Source: Acidobacteriota bacterium (GTDB taxonomy: Bacteria; Acidobacteriota; Terriglobia; Bryobacterales; Bryobacteraceae). From it: a DNA stretch of 64,000 bases. The stretch lies in contig JAPKZB010000046.1 in NCBI GenBank assembly GCA_026393985.1, positions 1 through 64,000 on the forward strand, written 5' to 3'. The notes under the pieces were generated by a model that was given only the letters and a program-made list of their open reading frames with translations, was not told the origin of the DNA and did not search any database. Both the position numbers and the translations under genes were made by a program. Position 1 is the stretch's first letter; each line of letters starts with the position of its first letter. Shown in pieces: positions 9,168 through 21,702 of this stretch.

Positions 9168-9835
9168 AAGGTTATGCACGGCGCCTCCACCCGGCGCGAA
9201 AGAGGGCGTATCGAAGGCCGAAACAAGTGCCCAAATAGCGATTTCTCCCCACCCAGGCGTTGCTTCTACTGCGCGGGACGCTCAAGCTGCGCTGGCTGTG
9301 CATAATCCAGGTGGTACAACCAGGCACGACTCGGGATCCCGTCGACGAGCTACCCGAGATGGACCGCGCCGCCTTTGCTGCCCTCCGGCCATCTGCATCC
9401 GGTGGTCCACGTCCCCTTCGTGCGAAACCAATCAGACCCCAGCGCCAAGGCAGCCATCGGCAAGGCGACCAGAGTCCTGGCTCCCCCCTCCTGTGCCCCC
9501 TCATTGGGCGATCACCTGTTTCCCTGTCAGAATGCACGCCCCCGAGCGTCCGTGCCGCTGCGTCAGGACGCTGGCCGGCCGAAATCCGGTAGAGCGCTCG
9601 TGCCCATATTGGCCCAAACGAGGCCGGATTCCCGTCGCTGCGAAAAATACTTGACGCACCTGGACCAGTTCCTTCGTTTCCCGTCAAGTTGCCGCGACTT
9701 CTACTCTCCGTACCACCAGCGGAGCTGCTGCCCGTTGAGAACTTACGACATCTAAGTAGTAAACCGCAGTACCGCGTCCCGGAGAACACCCAGAATTTCA
9801 TCGGAGCCTGTCACTTGCTTAGTACTTCGGTACAA
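9168..9835. other. Gene-free stretch after the transposase remnant
   Basis: Overlapping short open frames exist on both strands but none has a credible start or family resemblance. The last 100 bases turn AT-rich toward the promoter of the third PEP-CTERM gene. Confidence 0.4.
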
Positions 9836-9864
9836 TTGTTCGATTCAAATTGCGTAAGTAAAAT
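9836..9864 (+). promoter_or_regulatory. Putative promoter of the third PEP-CTERM gene
   Basis: TTGTTC at 9836-9841 and TAAAAT at 9859-9864 are 17 bases apart in an AT-rich patch, 53 bases before the GTG start at 9917. It does not share the TTGAGC box or CTAACTCGGAG leader of the other two PEP-CTERM genes. Confidence 0.4.
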
Positions 9865-9916
9865 CATACGGGGAACCGTACTACTCATACAAAAGCGGCT
9901 TACCCGGATAACTTCA

Positions 9917-10639
9917 GTGAACATAAAACAAACTCTATTCTTCCTAGTGGGCACGTTTGCACTCTCGGCCCCGCTGTCTGCCGGCCTAATCGCAACAGGG
10001 CAGTGCGCTGGCGTCTCCCCGTGTACAGCCGTACTTGACAATTGGGCCACAATCGCCAACCTCGGCACGTTCCTCGACGGTGTTACCCACAGCGTCACGG
10101 GACAAGACTCCTTAGGTCAAATCCTCTACACCGGTACTCTGCGGTCGGCAGTTTACCGCAACAGCCTGAACAACCAACTGGACTTCTACTACCAGTTTGT
10201 GAACAACCCGACTTCCCTCGATGCGATCTCCCGGATTACAATGACCAGCTTCGGCGCCTTCACGACCGACGTGGGTTACACAACCCAGGACATCGACGGA
10301 ACCAGCGGTGGTGGCTCCCCGGTCAAATCGAACTTCGTTCAAAATGCGACTTTGATGCAGGCTCCTTCGCTTGCGAATCGTCCGAGCCAAGGCACCGTTG
10401 GCTTCAACTTTGGCAGTGGTTCGGCTCCGGCCGACGCGATTGACCCCGGCGAAACGACGCGCATCCTGGTGATCCGGACCAACGCCCTCGCCTACACCAC
10501 TGGCGCTACCAGCACCCTCAACGGAGCGGTCGCCACCTACCAGACCTTTGCACCCACCAACATTCCCGAACCCGGCACCTACGCTCTCATGGGTGCTGGC
10601 CTGGTGGCCCTCGGCCTCGCGCACCGGAAACAACGGTAA
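9917..10639 (+). CDS. PEP-CTERM sorted exported protein (240-residue paralogue B)
   Basis: The frame is open from 9689, but the GTG at 9917 gives VNIKQTLFFLVGTFALSAPLSAG, a signal peptide, and exactly the 240-residue length of paralogue A. The same landmarks follow: GQCAGVSPC, LGTFLDGVTHSVTG, YYQFVNN, QDIDGTSGGG, then the tail IPEPGTYALMGAGLVALG with the basic end HRKQR. It is a clear duplicate of the gene at 6990, with the IS1380 remnant between them. A homologous terminator follows. Confidence 0.9.
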   Translation: MNIKQTLFFLVGTFALSAPLSAGLIATGQCAGVSPCTAVLDNWATIANLGTFLDGVTHSVTGQDSLGQILYTGTLRSAVYRNSLNNQLDFYYQFVNNPTSLDAISRITMTSFGAFTTDVGYTTQDIDGTSGGGSPVKSNFVQNATLMQAPSLANRPSQGTVGFNFGSGSAPADAIDPGETTRILVIRTNALAYTTGATSTLNGAVATYQTFAPTNIPEPGTYALMGAGLVALGLAHRKQR

Positions 10640-10679
10640 CGGCCGCGGGAGCCCTCCGCTGCGTTTCCCTTACCCGACT

Positions 10680-10727
10680 GCCCGGCGGGACGTTTACCAG
10701 GACGTCCCGCCGGGCATCCGTCTTTTT
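10680..10727 (+). terminator. Rho-independent terminator after PEP-CTERM paralogue B
   Basis: A 14-bp stem (10680-10693 with 10702-10715; core CCCGGCGGGACGT) is followed by a CTTTTT tract at 10722-10727. Its core is shared with the terminator at 7746. Confidence 0.8.
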
Positions 10728-10755
10728 GGGCGGAACCGGACTCGATTGCTATACT
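10726..10755 (+). promoter_or_regulatory. Putative argS promoter
   Basis: TTGGGC at 10726-10731 and TATACT at 10750-10755 have an 18-base spacer. Transcription would start near 10762, almost at the GTG start at 10764, so the mRNA may be nearly leaderless. This fits the lack of a Shine-Dalgarno sequence there. Confidence 0.35.
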
Positions 10756-10763
10756 TACAAATA

Positions 10764-12680
10764 GTGCTTCTTCACCTGGAAAGCCGCATTGTCGCGGCCG
10801 TCTCGCAGCATGTTCTGATCCGCTACGGGTTGTCGATCCCGATTACGGTAGAACAGCCCCGCCAAGCCTCGTTTGGCGAGTTTGCTCTCCCCACGGCCTT
10901 CCAACTGGCCCGCGACCTCAAAAAGGCCCCGCGAGCCATTGCGCAGGAACTGGTTGCCGAACTTCCTGAAATCCCCGGCATCCAGTCGCTCGAGGTCGCC
11001 GGCAACGGCTACATCAATCTGCGGCTCGACCGCGAAGCCTTTGCCGCCGCCATCGCGCTCCCCCCGCCGCCCCCCCCGCCGGCGGGCCGCGTCCTCATTG
11101 AACACACGAGCATCAATCCGAACAAAGCAGCGCACATCGGCCACCTTCGGAATGCCATCCTTGGCGATACCTTCGTGCGGATGCTCCGCGCCGGCGGACG
11201 GCAGGTCAACGTCCAGAACTACATCGACAACACCGGCGTCCAGGTGGCCGACGTTGTGGTCGGCTTCCACTTCCTCGAAGGCCGGTCGCTCGCTGACCTG
11301 CGTACCCTGGTCGAAACGCCGCGCTTCGACTACCTCTGCTGGGACCTCTACGCCAAAGTCTCGCAAACCTATGCAACCGACGAGGCGCTCAAGGCCCGGC
11401 GCGCGGAAACCCTCCACGCCATCGAGGCCGGCCACGGCGAACTCGCCGAAATGGGCGCCCTGGTCGCGGACAAAATCGTCGGCTACCACCTCGACACCAT
11501 GCTGCGGCTTGGCATCGTCTACGACGCCCTGCCCCGCGAATCCGAGATCCTCCACCTCCACTTCTGGGCCGCCGCCTTCGAACTGCTCAAGGAACGCAAG
11601 GCCATCTACCTCGAATCCGAAGGCAAAAACCGCGGCTGTTGGGTTATGCCCGGGTCGGCCTTCTCCGAACATCGCGAAGACGAGGATTCCAAGGTCATCG
11701 TCCGCTCAAACGGCATCGTCACCTACGTTGGCAAGGACATCGCCTACCAGATGTGGAAGTTCGGACTCCTGGGCCGCGACTTTTACTACCGCCACCTCAG
11801 AACCTACCCGGACGGCCACCCGCTCTACGTCACGGCCTCGACGCCCGAAGGCGCCACCCCCGGCATCTCCTTCTCCGGCAACGAACGTGTTTATAACGTC
11901 ATCGACTCCCGCCAAAGCTACCTCCAGGACGTCGTCCAAGCCGGCCTCCGCGCCCTCGGCCACCCCCAGGAAGCGGCCAACTCCATCCACTTCTCTTACG
12001 AGATGGTCGCCCTCACGCCCCGCACCTGCGGCGAACTCGGCATCGAACTCACCGACGAAGACCGCGCCCGGCCCTACGTCGAAGTCTCCGGACGCAAAGG
12101 CCTCGGCGTCAAGGCCGACGACCTGATCGACAAACTGATCGCCGCCGCCCAGCGCGAAGTCGACTCCCGCAACGAACACGAACCGGCCGAAGTCCGCCGC
12201 CAGGTCGCCGAGACCATTGCCATAGGCGCCCTGCGTTACTTCATGTTGAAGTTCACCCGGCCCACCGTCATCGCCTTCGACTTCCAGGAGGCCCTCAGCT
12301 TTACCGGCGAAACGGGTCCCTACATTCAATACGCCGCGGTCCGCGCCGGCAAGATTCTGGCAAAGGCCGACTCCACTCCGGCTCTCCCCGCCGATCTTGG
12401 CCCGGTTCTCGCCGACGAAGAGCTATGGCAGTCGCTACTGGCCGCCTTCCGGACCGACTCGGCGCTGGCCATGGCCATCCAGGCCGACGAACCGGCCCAC
12501 ATGGCCCGCTACGCCTTCCAACTCGCCCAGGCCTTCAGCAACTTCTACCAGAAGTTCCCGGTTCTCACCGAAACCAACCCCACCAAGCGGGATTTCCTGC
12601 TCTGGCTCACCGCCGCCTACCGCGCCGAACTGGTCCGGACCCTCAACCTGCTCGGCATCGCCGTGCCCGTATTCATGTAA
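10764..12680 (+). CDS. argS: Arginine--tRNA ligase
   Basis: This cytoplasmic class I aminoacyl-tRNA synthetase charges tRNA-Arg. The signature region is [17 protein letters not shown] (HIGH motif). The KMSKS-equivalent region is [15 protein letters not shown], as in many bacterial ArgS. The N-terminal Add-1 domain ([20 protein letters not shown]) and the C-terminal DALR anticodon-binding domain ([22 protein letters not shown]) are both present. The frame is open upstream into the preceding PEP-CTERM gene; I chose the GTG at 10764 ([15 protein letters not shown]) because homology begins here, giving 638 residues. It is followed after 25 bases by acnA on the same strand. Confidence 0.94.
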   Translation: MLLHLESRIVAAVSQHVLIRYGLSIPITVEQPRQASFGEFALPTAFQLARDLKKAPRAIAQELVAELPEIPGIQSLEVAGNGYINLRLDREAFAAAIALPPPPPPPAGRVLIEHTSINPNKAAHIGHLRNAILGDTFVRMLRAGGRQVNVQNYIDNTGVQVADVVVGFHFLEGRSLADLRTLVETPRFDYLCWDLYAKVSQTYATDEALKARRAETLHAIEAGHGELAEMGALVADKIVGYHLDTMLRLGIVYDALPRESEILHLHFWAAAFELLKERKAIYLESEGKNRGCWVMPGSAFSEHREDEDSKVIVRSNGIVTYVGKDIAYQMWKFGLLGRDFYYRHLRTYPDGHPLYVTASTPEGATPGISFSGNERVYNVIDSRQSYLQDVVQAGLRALGHPQEAANSIHFSYEMVALTPRTCGELGIELTDEDRARPYVEVSGRKGLGVKADDLIDKLIAAAQREVDSRNEHEPAEVRRQVAETIAIGALRYFMLKFTRPTVIAFDFQEALSFTGETGPYIQYAAVRAGKILAKADSTPALPADLGPVLADEELWQSLLAAFRTDSALAMAIQADEPAHMARYAFQLAQAFSNFYQKFPVLTETNPTKRDFLLWLTAAYRAELVRTLNLLGIAVPVFM

Positions 12681-12705
12681 TTTAATAAAAGGTTACTTCC
12701 TCATC

Positions 12706-15333
<2,628 letters not shown>

Positions 15334-15357
15334 CCCTTCGCCGCCCCCGGCGGCCGC

Positions 15358-15978
15358 TTACTTCTTCACGCTGATCTCTTTAAAGTACACCGTATCCCGG
15401 GTGCCGTGATTTTGGATGCCAATGTATCCTTTCCGCGCCCGGGGTCCCCGCACCGGTTCAAACCACATCTTCCGCTCCGGTACCGTCTGATCCCCCCGGA
15501 ACTCGTTCACCAGCTTCCCGTTCAGCTTCACCCGCGTCACGTCCCCCTTCAGTTCCACCTCCATCGTGTTCCACTCGCCCACCGGCTTCATGTTCCGCGC
15601 CGTCACCTTGCTCAAAGAGTAGAGCGCCCCCGTGCAGTGCCAGTCGTCGCCGGTAGCGTCAATCTGCACCTCGTAGCCGTTGTGCACCCCGTACCAGGCG
15701 TCCCGCGGCTTCTCCGGCATGCGGATGTAGAGCCCGGAGTTGGCGCCCTTCTCGGTTGGAGTCTTGAACACCACGCGCACCGTGGCATTCTCAAACGCCT
15801 CGTTCTCGAAGTAGAGCAGGCCCATGCCGCCGGTCGTTTTCAACATCCCCTCTTCGATGACGAACTTGCCCCAGCCCACTTGCTTCCAGCCCGTCAGGTC
15901 CTTGCCGTTCCACAGCTTCTGCCAGCCGGCCGCCGGCAGCATCGCCGCGGCCCATACAAACACGAGTAAGGTTCTCAC
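15358..15978 (-). CDS. Secreted DUF1080 (3-keto-disaccharide hydrolase-like) protein
   Basis: The 206-residue product has a signal peptide (MRTLLVFVWAAAMLPAAG) followed by one concanavalin-like DUF1080 domain: WQKLWNGKDLTGWKQ, ANSGLYIRMP, and GYIGIQNHGTRDTVYFKEI at the C-terminus. Members of this family occur beside sugar catabolism genes in Planctomycetes, Bacteroidetes and Acidobacteria, and some hydrolyse 3-keto-glycosides. It is the last gene of the minus-strand run, 9 bases after the APC permease, and converges on acnA with 24 bases between. Confidence 0.9.
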   Translation of the reverse strand: MRTLLVFVWAAAMLPAAGWQKLWNGKDLTGWKQVGWGKFVIEEGMLKTTGGMGLLYFENEAFENATVRVVFKTPTEKGANSGLYIRMPEKPRDAWYGVHNGYEVQIDATGDDWHCTGALYSLSKVTARNMKPVGEWNTMEVELKGDVTRVKLNGKLVNEFRGDQTVPERKMWFEPVRGPRARKGYIGIQNHGTRDTVYFKEISVKK

Positions 15979-15987
15979 GAACCTATG

Positions 15988-17244
15988 TTACCCTCTCCGC
16001 CGCCAGGCTACCAACGCCCCAACCGCCGCCCACGCCGTCCCCATCACAAGCGCCGTCCAGCCCAGATTGGCCCACATGAAGAAACAGATGGCCAGGCCGG
16101 CCGCCGGCGGCGCCATCCCCCGCAGCGTCCGCTCGCTCCGCCGCAGACACGCCAGGTTCACCCCCATGAAGCCAATAAACGCCCCGTAGTTCAGCAGCAG
16201 CGCTCCGGTCTCGTAGGAGATGCTTAACGCGCCCAGCAGCGTCAGCGCGCCAATCAACAGGACATTCTTCACCGGCACGCCGGTGGAGTCCTGAATGCTC
16301 GCAAAGAACCCGCGCGGCAGCGCCCCATCGCGCCCCATGCCAAACAATAGCCGCGCCCCGGCCATCTGCCCGCCCGCGCCGCTGCCGATGCTGGCCACCA
16401 GCAGCGTCAGATTGATCGTCTGAAACAGCCACTCGCCCCCGGCGCGGCCCGCGGCATAGACATAGGCCGTATCGACGTCGGGAAACGCCTGCCCGTGCGG
16501 CCATACCAACTGCGCGGCATAGATTTCGATCGCGCTCAGCGCCCCGATCAGCAGGCAGACCAGCACCGTCGCTCGGGGCACGTTGCGTTCGGCGTCCACC
16601 GTCTCCTCCGATAGCGTCGAAATAGCGTCAAAGCCGATGTAAGTCAGCACCGCGAGCGACGTCCCCGCCGATAACTTCCCCCAACTGAAGGTTACCGGAT
16701 CATAGAACGGCTTCAGTAAGTCGACGCCCGGGTTGCCCACCGCAAACCGCACCGTGGCCGCCACCATCCAGGCCACCACCCCGAGCATCACGATGGCGAG
16801 CCACTTGTTCGTATTCGCCGTCGCCGCCACGGCGCGCAGATTCAGCCCCGTAAACAGCAGCGCAAACAGCACCACCGCCGCCGGATACGGCAGCCCCGGA
16901 AAGATGTTCAGCAGCGCCTTGCTGCACCAGATGGTGCAGATCATCGGGTTGATGACGTAGTCGAGCAGCATGCCCCAACCGGTCAGAAATCCGGCGGTGG
17001 GGTGCACCTCCCGGCCCACGTAGGTATAGGCGGACCCGGCGCTCGGATAGAGCCGCGCCATCCGCCCATAGGAGATGGCCGTAAAGAGCATCCCCACCAG
17101 AGCAAGCAGGATGGCCGAAACCACATGGCCACCCGCCAGGTTGCTGACCACGCCAAACAGAGGCATCGGCGCGGTGGGCTGAATCAGGATCAGCCCCATG
17201 AAGACCAGATCACTCAGGCGCAGGGTCTTTTTCAGTCCACTCAT
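15988..17244 (-). CDS. APC-superfamily amino acid permease
   Basis: This is a polytopic inner-membrane transporter of 418 residues with about 12 hydrophobic segments. The N-terminal SDLVFMGLILIQPTAPMPLFGVV and the YPSAGSAYTYVGREVHPTAGFLTGW block are typical of the APC family, as is LTYIGFDAISTLSEETVDAERNVPRA. It probably imports an amino acid or related compound by cation symport; substrate specificity cannot be read from sequence. It follows the TonB receptor after 49 bases and precedes DUF1080 by 9 bases, so it is probably co-expressed with both. Confidence 0.93.
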   Translation of the reverse strand: MSGLKKTLRLSDLVFMGLILIQPTAPMPLFGVVSNLAGGHVVSAILLALVGMLFTAISYGRMARLYPSAGSAYTYVGREVHPTAGFLTGWGMLLDYVINPMICTIWCSKALLNIFPGLPYPAAVVLFALLFTGLNLRAVAATANTNKWLAIVMLGVVAWMVAATVRFAVGNPGVDLLKPFYDPVTFSWGKLSAGTSLAVLTYIGFDAISTLSEETVDAERNVPRATVLVCLLIGALSAIEIYAAQLVWPHGQAFPDVDTAYVYAAGRAGGEWLFQTINLTLLVASIGSGAGGQMAGARLLFGMGRDGALPRGFFASIQDSTGVPVKNVLLIGALTLLGALSISYETGALLLNYGAFIGFMGVNLACLRRSERTLRGMAPPAAGLAICFFMWANLGWTALVMGTAWAAVGALVAWRRRG

Positions 17245-17293
17245 GAATTCCTCAATTGTGGCACTGCCGGACCCGCCCCGTCAGGCGAACCGG

Positions 17294-20200
17294 CTAGAAA
17301 AACAGCTTCAGCGCGAGACGGAACTGCCGCTCGGTAGCCTGGGCGCTGGTGATCTCCGTCCAACCGTTCAAAGCCGTAATCTGCCCCGCCGCGTTCCGGG
17401 TGGCGCCGGAGACGGTAGCCCCCGGAGTGTTGAAGGCCGGCGTGTTCGACAGGTTAAACACCTCGGCGCGGAACTGCATCCGCAGCCGTTCGGTGACGTT
17501 GAAATTACGGAACAGACTGCCGTCGAGGTTGATCACCCCCGGCCCGCGCAGAATGTTACGGCCCGAGTTACCGAACCGGACGTCGATGACCGGCATGAAG
17601 GCCATCGGATCAAAGTAGCTGGCGCCGCGGCCGATGCCGCCGAGGATGCGGACCTTATCCACCACCTGATCCGCCGTCTGGCTGTTGCCGGGCGAGTTCA
17701 CCGACGTCCCCGCCGACGAGACCGTAAACGGCGAACCGCTGAAGGCGCTGAAGATGCCGTTCAACTGCCAACCGCCGAGCACGGCGCCGGCCAAGCCGCT
17801 GGTGGCGTACTTCTGCCCCTTGCCGAAGGGCAGTTCGTAGACGCCGAAGATCTGCAGGTTCTGCGGCCGGTCGAAGCTGGCCACGGCGCGGTTCCGGCGC
17901 CACAGCGCGGGGGCTTGCCAGGTCAGGCCGCTGTCGTTGTTATCGGCCCAGCTGATCGCCTTCGACCAGGTGTAGGACAAACCCAGCTGCGAGGACTGGC
18001 TCATCCGCTTGGTGAGCTGCATCTGCAGGGCGTTGTAGTTGGAGGTATTGAACGGGGTCAGCTGGTTGATGTTGCCGATCAGGCCAAACTGGGCAAACAG
18101 GGCGCGGTTATTGTTGCCGCCGCCGGCGCCGGTGTTGGTGTTGATGTTCAGCACCGCCGTCTGGCGAATGGCCCGCGTCCCGACGTAGGAGAGCTGCAGC
18201 GTAGTGTCCTTCATCAGCTCCCGCTGAATGGTCGCGTTGAAGCTCTGGATGTAGCCGCGGTTAAAGCGCTGCGGGAAGGTGACGGTACCGACGGCGGCCG
18301 GCAGTGGAATCGAGCCGGAGCTGACATCGGGCGGGACGACAGCCGGAATGCCGGTGCGCAGCGTACCGGCGGCAATGAAGCTGGTGGCGCCGGAGAACTG
18401 CGTCGAGATGGTGGCCGGGTAGGCGTCGCGCATGCTCCGGAAGGAGTTCGGGTCGATGCTGATGCCGTAGCCGAGGCGCAGCACCGTCTTTTCGGTGGCG
18501 CGGTAGGCGATGCCGAGACGCGGGGCGATCTGCCCCCAACCGACGTCGACACCGGTATCGCGGGGCGTGCTGCCCAAACCGCCGATCAGAACGCGGTTCA
18601 GCGTGGCGTCGTAGCGCTCGCCGCCTCGGTGGTCGCGCGTGGCAAACGGATAGTATTCGTAGCGCATACCGTAGTTCAGGGTCAGCTTCCGGTTGACCTG
18701 CCACTGGTCGCGCGCGTAGAAGCCGTAGGAGGGCATGCGCACCGCCGCGGGGTTGATGTTCTGCACGTCCTTGCCCATGCCCTGGGCCTGGCCAAGCAGG
18801 AAGTCGGCAAACCCGTTGTACTGGTTCGGGGCCGCGCCGCCGTTGAGCGCCGTCAGACCGCCGGTGAAATTGAAGCCGCCACGGGGCCCGAAGGCGGCCT
18901 GGGGCTGGAAGTGGTTGATGGTGTAGTAGGCGTACTCGGCGCCAAAGCGGAGCGAGTGGGAGCCCTTGAACCAACCGACGTTGCCGACCGCGACGTACTG
19001 GTTATCGCGGAACAGGAAGGGATTGGAGACGTTCGGGTTTCCGAGGGCGGAAAAGCCGCTGATGTTGAAGCGCGGATAGCCGCCCTGCAGCCGGTCTCCG
19101 CCGTTGGTGCCGGGAATCTTCAGATCTTCGAGGCCATAGTTGCGGCCGATGTCGACGTTCTCGGCGCTCAGGCGGAGCCGGGTAAAGCCCACGTTGGCGT
19201 CGATGAGGACCCGCGGGGAGACGGTATAGGTGCCACCGATGGCGGCGCTCTGGATCAGGCCGGGCGCGCGGCCGGGCTGCCCGCCGTTCAAGGCGTCGCC
19301 GCCTGCCGCGCCGAGCGACGGCGGATCAAAAATCAGGCTGGGCGAGAAGCTGTAGCGGCCAAAGACAGAGGACTTTTCCGTCGGGTTGTAGTTCACCTTG
19401 AAGTCGGCGTTATCGCGATTGAACTCATAAGTTCCGCTGGCGAAGTGATTGTTCTGAATCTGGTTGGAACCAGCCGGCAGGCCAACGTAGTTGGGGGCGA
19501 TCAGCAGGCCGAGCATGGTGGCGGCGGCGGGGTCGATGCGGCTGGCCGGGATGCGCAGTCCAGGGAACAGAAGCCGGCCGGTCCCGCTGGCGGCGCCGGT
19601 GGCGGGGTCGAAGATGTTGGTCCCAAAGTCGCTGAAGTCGCCGCCGCGGAGCGGAGCGTTGGGCAGAGTGCGGAAGGCCGAAGCGTTCTGGCGGCGGACG
19701 GTGCGTTCCCAATCGGCGAAGAAGAAGAGCTTGTTCTTTTTGATCGGGCCGCCGAAGGTGCCGCCAAACTGATTCAGGATGTTCTTCGGCAGGTTGCCAC
19801 CGTAGTAGAAGAAGTTGCGGGCGCGCATGGCGCTGTTGGTGTGGAACTCGTGGGCCGAGCCGTGGAACTCATTGGTCCCGCTCTTGATGGTGACGTTCAT
19901 CGCCGCGCCGCCCGCCATGCCCTGCTCCGCGTCAAAGCTGTTGGAGACGACGTTGACGGTTTCAATGGCATCCTGGGGCGGCACGTACGCCACGATGTGG
20001 GGCAGCCAGGGGTAGCTCACGGTGGCGCCGTCTATGCGCGTGTTGTTGTTCGAGTAACTGGCGCCGTTGACGTTGGTGCCCATGGCCCGCTGCGGATTGC
20101 CCGCGTCGGAGTGCAGTTCGGTGGGGGGCGAGAAGCCCGGGATGATCTTATACAACGATTGGAAATTCCGTCCCGCGCCAATTGGCAGGTTGGTGATCTG

Positions 20201-20614
20201 GCTCTTGGAGATCTGCGTGTTGAGGTCGGCGCGGTCGGTCTGCAGCGTGGCGGCCGAACCTTCGACGACGATGCTCTCGGTCACGCTGGCCACCTGCAGA
20301 CGCGCGTCGATACGGCGCACCGTGTTGGCGTCAATCGATACGCCGTTCTGCACCACGGCGCGGAAGGAGGGCGACGAGATGGAAACCTTATAAGTCCCGG
20401 GCTGCAGGTCGTTGAACAGAAACGTGCCGCGCTCGTCGGTGGTTCCCTGCCGGGTGACCCCGGTGGCGGTATTGGCCGCTTCGACCTTGGCCCCGGCCAC
20501 GGCCGCATCGGCCGCATCGGTCACGTTACCCGTTAACGACCCGTATAAGACCTGCGCCGGTGCGGACACCGCACTCAGCCAAACTCCCAGCAACAAGGCT
20601 CCCAATTTCTGCAT
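17294..20614 (-). CDS. Oar-like TonB-dependent receptor in a sigma-factor operon
   Basis: The 1,106-residue outer-membrane receptor starts MQKLGALLLGVWLSAVSAPAQ (signal peptide), then a carboxypeptidase-regulatory domain (GSLTGNVTDAADAAVAGAKVEA), a plug (NGASYSNNNTRIDGATVSYPW, MNVTIKSGTNEFHGSAHEF) and a barrel ending in RQFRLALKLFF. The frame is open far upstream, but that part overlaps the membrane-protein gene at 20632. The ATG at 20614 lies 17 bases after that gene's stop. It follows a sigma factor, a small unknown protein and a membrane protein, suggesting dedicated transcriptional control of this receptor. Confidence 0.93.
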   Translation of the reverse strand: MQKLGALLLGVWLSAVSAPAQVLYGSLTGNVTDAADAAVAGAKVEAANTATGVTRQGTTDERGTFLFNDLQPGTYKVSISSPSFRAVVQNGVSIDANTVRRIDARLQVASVTESIVVEGSAATLQTDRADLNTQISKSQITNLPIGAGRNFQSLYKIIPGFSPPTELHSDAGNPQRAMGTNVNGASYSNNNTRIDGATVSYPWLPHIVAYVPPQDAIETVNVVSNSFDAEQGMAGGAAMNVTIKSGTNEFHGSAHEFHTNSAMRARNFFYYGGNLPKNILNQFGGTFGGPIKKNKLFFFADWERTVRRQNASAFRTLPNAPLRGGDFSDFGTNIFDPATGAASGTGRLLFPGLRIPASRIDPAAATMLGLLIAPNYVGLPAGSNQIQNNHFASGTYEFNRDNADFKVNYNPTEKSSVFGRYSFSPSLIFDPPSLGAAGGDALNGGQPGRAPGLIQSAAIGGTYTVSPRVLIDANVGFTRLRLSAENVDIGRNYGLEDLKIPGTNGGDRLQGGYPRFNISGFSALGNPNVSNPFLFRDNQYVAVGNVGWFKGSHSLRFGAEYAYYTINHFQPQAAFGPRGGFNFTGGLTALNGGAAPNQYNGFADFLLGQAQGMGKDVQNINPAAVRMPSYGFYARDQWQVNRKLTLNYGMRYEYYPFATRDHRGGERYDATLNRVLIGGLGSTPRDTGVDVGWGQIAPRLGIAYRATEKTVLRLGYGISIDPNSFRSMRDAYPATISTQFSGATSFIAAGTLRTGIPAVVPPDVSSGSIPLPAAVGTVTFPQRFNRGYIQSFNATIQRELMKDTTLQLSYVGTRAIRQTAVLNINTNTGAGGGNNNRALFAQFGLIGNINQLTPFNTSNYNALQMQLTKRMSQSSQLGLSYTWSKAISWADNNDSGLTWQAPALWRRNRAVASFDRPQNLQIFGVYELPFGKGQKYATSGLAGAVLGGWQLNGIFSAFSGSPFTVSSAGTSVNSPGNSQTADQVVDKVRILGGIGRGASYFDPMAFMPVIDVRFGNSGRNILRGPGVINLDGSLFRNFNVTERLRMQFRAEVFNLSNTPAFNTPGATVSGATRNAAGQITALNGWTEITSAQATERQFRLALKLFF

Positions 20615-20631
20615 GCATAAGGGATGCGATT

Positions 20632-21354
20632 TTATGCCGGTTTGTTGGCGCCCAAAAAAATTTGCTGCCGCATGCGGACAGCGGCCCGCGTCACGCTCCA
20701 GCGCTCCATCGCCGCCATCGTAAACAGCCAGGGCGCCGCAACATTGGACCACTGCATCCAATCGCCCGTTATCGCTAGTGCGGTGCCTAAATACAAGTTC
20801 CCAAGACGCACCAGCAGAAACGCCACCATCCAGCGTAGCGCCACCGCCCAGCGCCCTCCGGCCATCGACCGGCTGATGCGATGTAACCCGAGCGCGACAA
20901 TAACCGGCACGGCGAGAAGCACGGAGCTCAAGGACTGCAGATAGCGCATCGCCGCAATACCGCTCGCCGAATCGCCCATCCGCTCGCGGTGAATCACCAC
21001 CGGGACCGCCAGGCAGGCAATCAACAGAAGCCAAACCCAGTCCACCCGCCGCCAGCGCGGGGCCATGCCCGCGTCGCGAAAAGCCCGCCCCAACTCCAGC
21101 AAGCCACCCGTGAGTGCCAGCAGCGAGGCGACAATCACCACCTGCCGCCAGCTGCGAGTGGTCAACTCCCAATTGCCCAATTCCGCTACGGCCTCGTAGC
21201 TGTGCCGCACCATGGACAACAGAGCGCTGAGTCCCATCAGCGTCCAGGCCCGCCACATCGGGGAGTGGGGCGCGGAGTCACCCCGTATGCGCCAGCAGTA
21301 AGGCAGGGCTACCGCATAGGCGGCAACTTTCAGGATCTCCTGCCAGAGATACAT
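20632..21354 (-). CDS. Polytopic membrane protein of unknown function in the sigma/TonB operon
   Basis: I do not recognise the family. The 240-residue protein has about six to seven hydrophobic segments: near residues 38-55, 75-92, 104-122, 135-160, 168-192 and 202-215. Charged loops lie between them, and no enzymatic or transporter signature is visible. Its ATG directly abuts the stop of the 115-residue gene (TAG then ATG), which indicates translational coupling, and the TonB receptor starts 17 bases after its stop. By position it could be a membrane sensor or anti-sigma-like regulator controlling the upstream sigma factor, but this is inference. Confidence 0.8.
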   Translation of the reverse strand: MYLWQEILKVAAYAVALPYCWRIRGDSAPHSPMWRAWTLMGLSALLSMVRHSYEAVAELGNWELTTRSWRQVVIVASLLALTGGLLELGRAFRDAGMAPRWRRVDWVWLLLIACLAVPVVIHRERMGDSASGIAAMRYLQSLSSVLLAVPVIVALGLHRISRSMAGGRWAVALRWMVAFLLVRLGNLYLGTALAITGDWMQWSNVAAPWLFTMAAMERWSVTRAAVRMRQQIFLGANKPA

Positions 21355-21702
21355 CTAGGCGACCTCGAGCGAATGGCCGGCCTGCCCGACCAACTGTCCG
21401 GCGGCCAGGCCGCAAAACGAACCGATCAGTTCACTTAAGGAAGTTACAAACCGCGGCCAGGTCCGGCGCGAGACCCCGCCGCACTGCCGCGCGGCCGTCG
21501 CCATCGCCGACGCGGCTCCGCTGCTTCCGCACAGCGGCTCCAGCAGATGCCCTAGCAGCGCCAAGGCCTCTTCGGCCCGCAGACCGCTGCCGCCGAGCCG
21601 CGCCATGGTGCCGCGCAACAGACGCTCCACGTCCTGGGCGCCGGCCGACGAAGCCGCTCGCCACCGCGCGCCCTCCTGCTGCAATGCCATCTCCCAGTTC
21701 AT
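21355..21702 (-). CDS. Small soluble protein of unknown function, coupled to ECF sigma factor
   Basis: The 115-residue product starts at MNWEMALQQEGARW; its ATG overlaps the sigma-factor stop as ATGA (21699-21702), so translation is coupled. A longer open frame upstream lies inside the sigma gene and is not used. The protein looks mostly alpha-helical, with no transmembrane helix, no zinc-finger anti-sigma motif (HxxxCxxC) and two cysteines in separate helices. By position it is the candidate partner of the sigma factor, possibly an unrecognised anti-sigma factor, but no family was identified. Confidence 0.75.
   Translation of the reverse strand: MNWEMALQQEGARWRAASSAGAQDVERLLRGTMARLGGSGLRAEEALALLGHLLEPLCGSSGAASAMATAARQCGGVSRRTWPRFVTSLSELIGSFCGLAAGQLVGQAGHSLEVA

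Noticed and set aside
17198-20536. Open frame of more than 1,100 codons opposite the second TonB receptor
   Set aside because: Low-complexity antisense translation; the receptor on the minus strand has signal peptide, plug and barrel landmarks.
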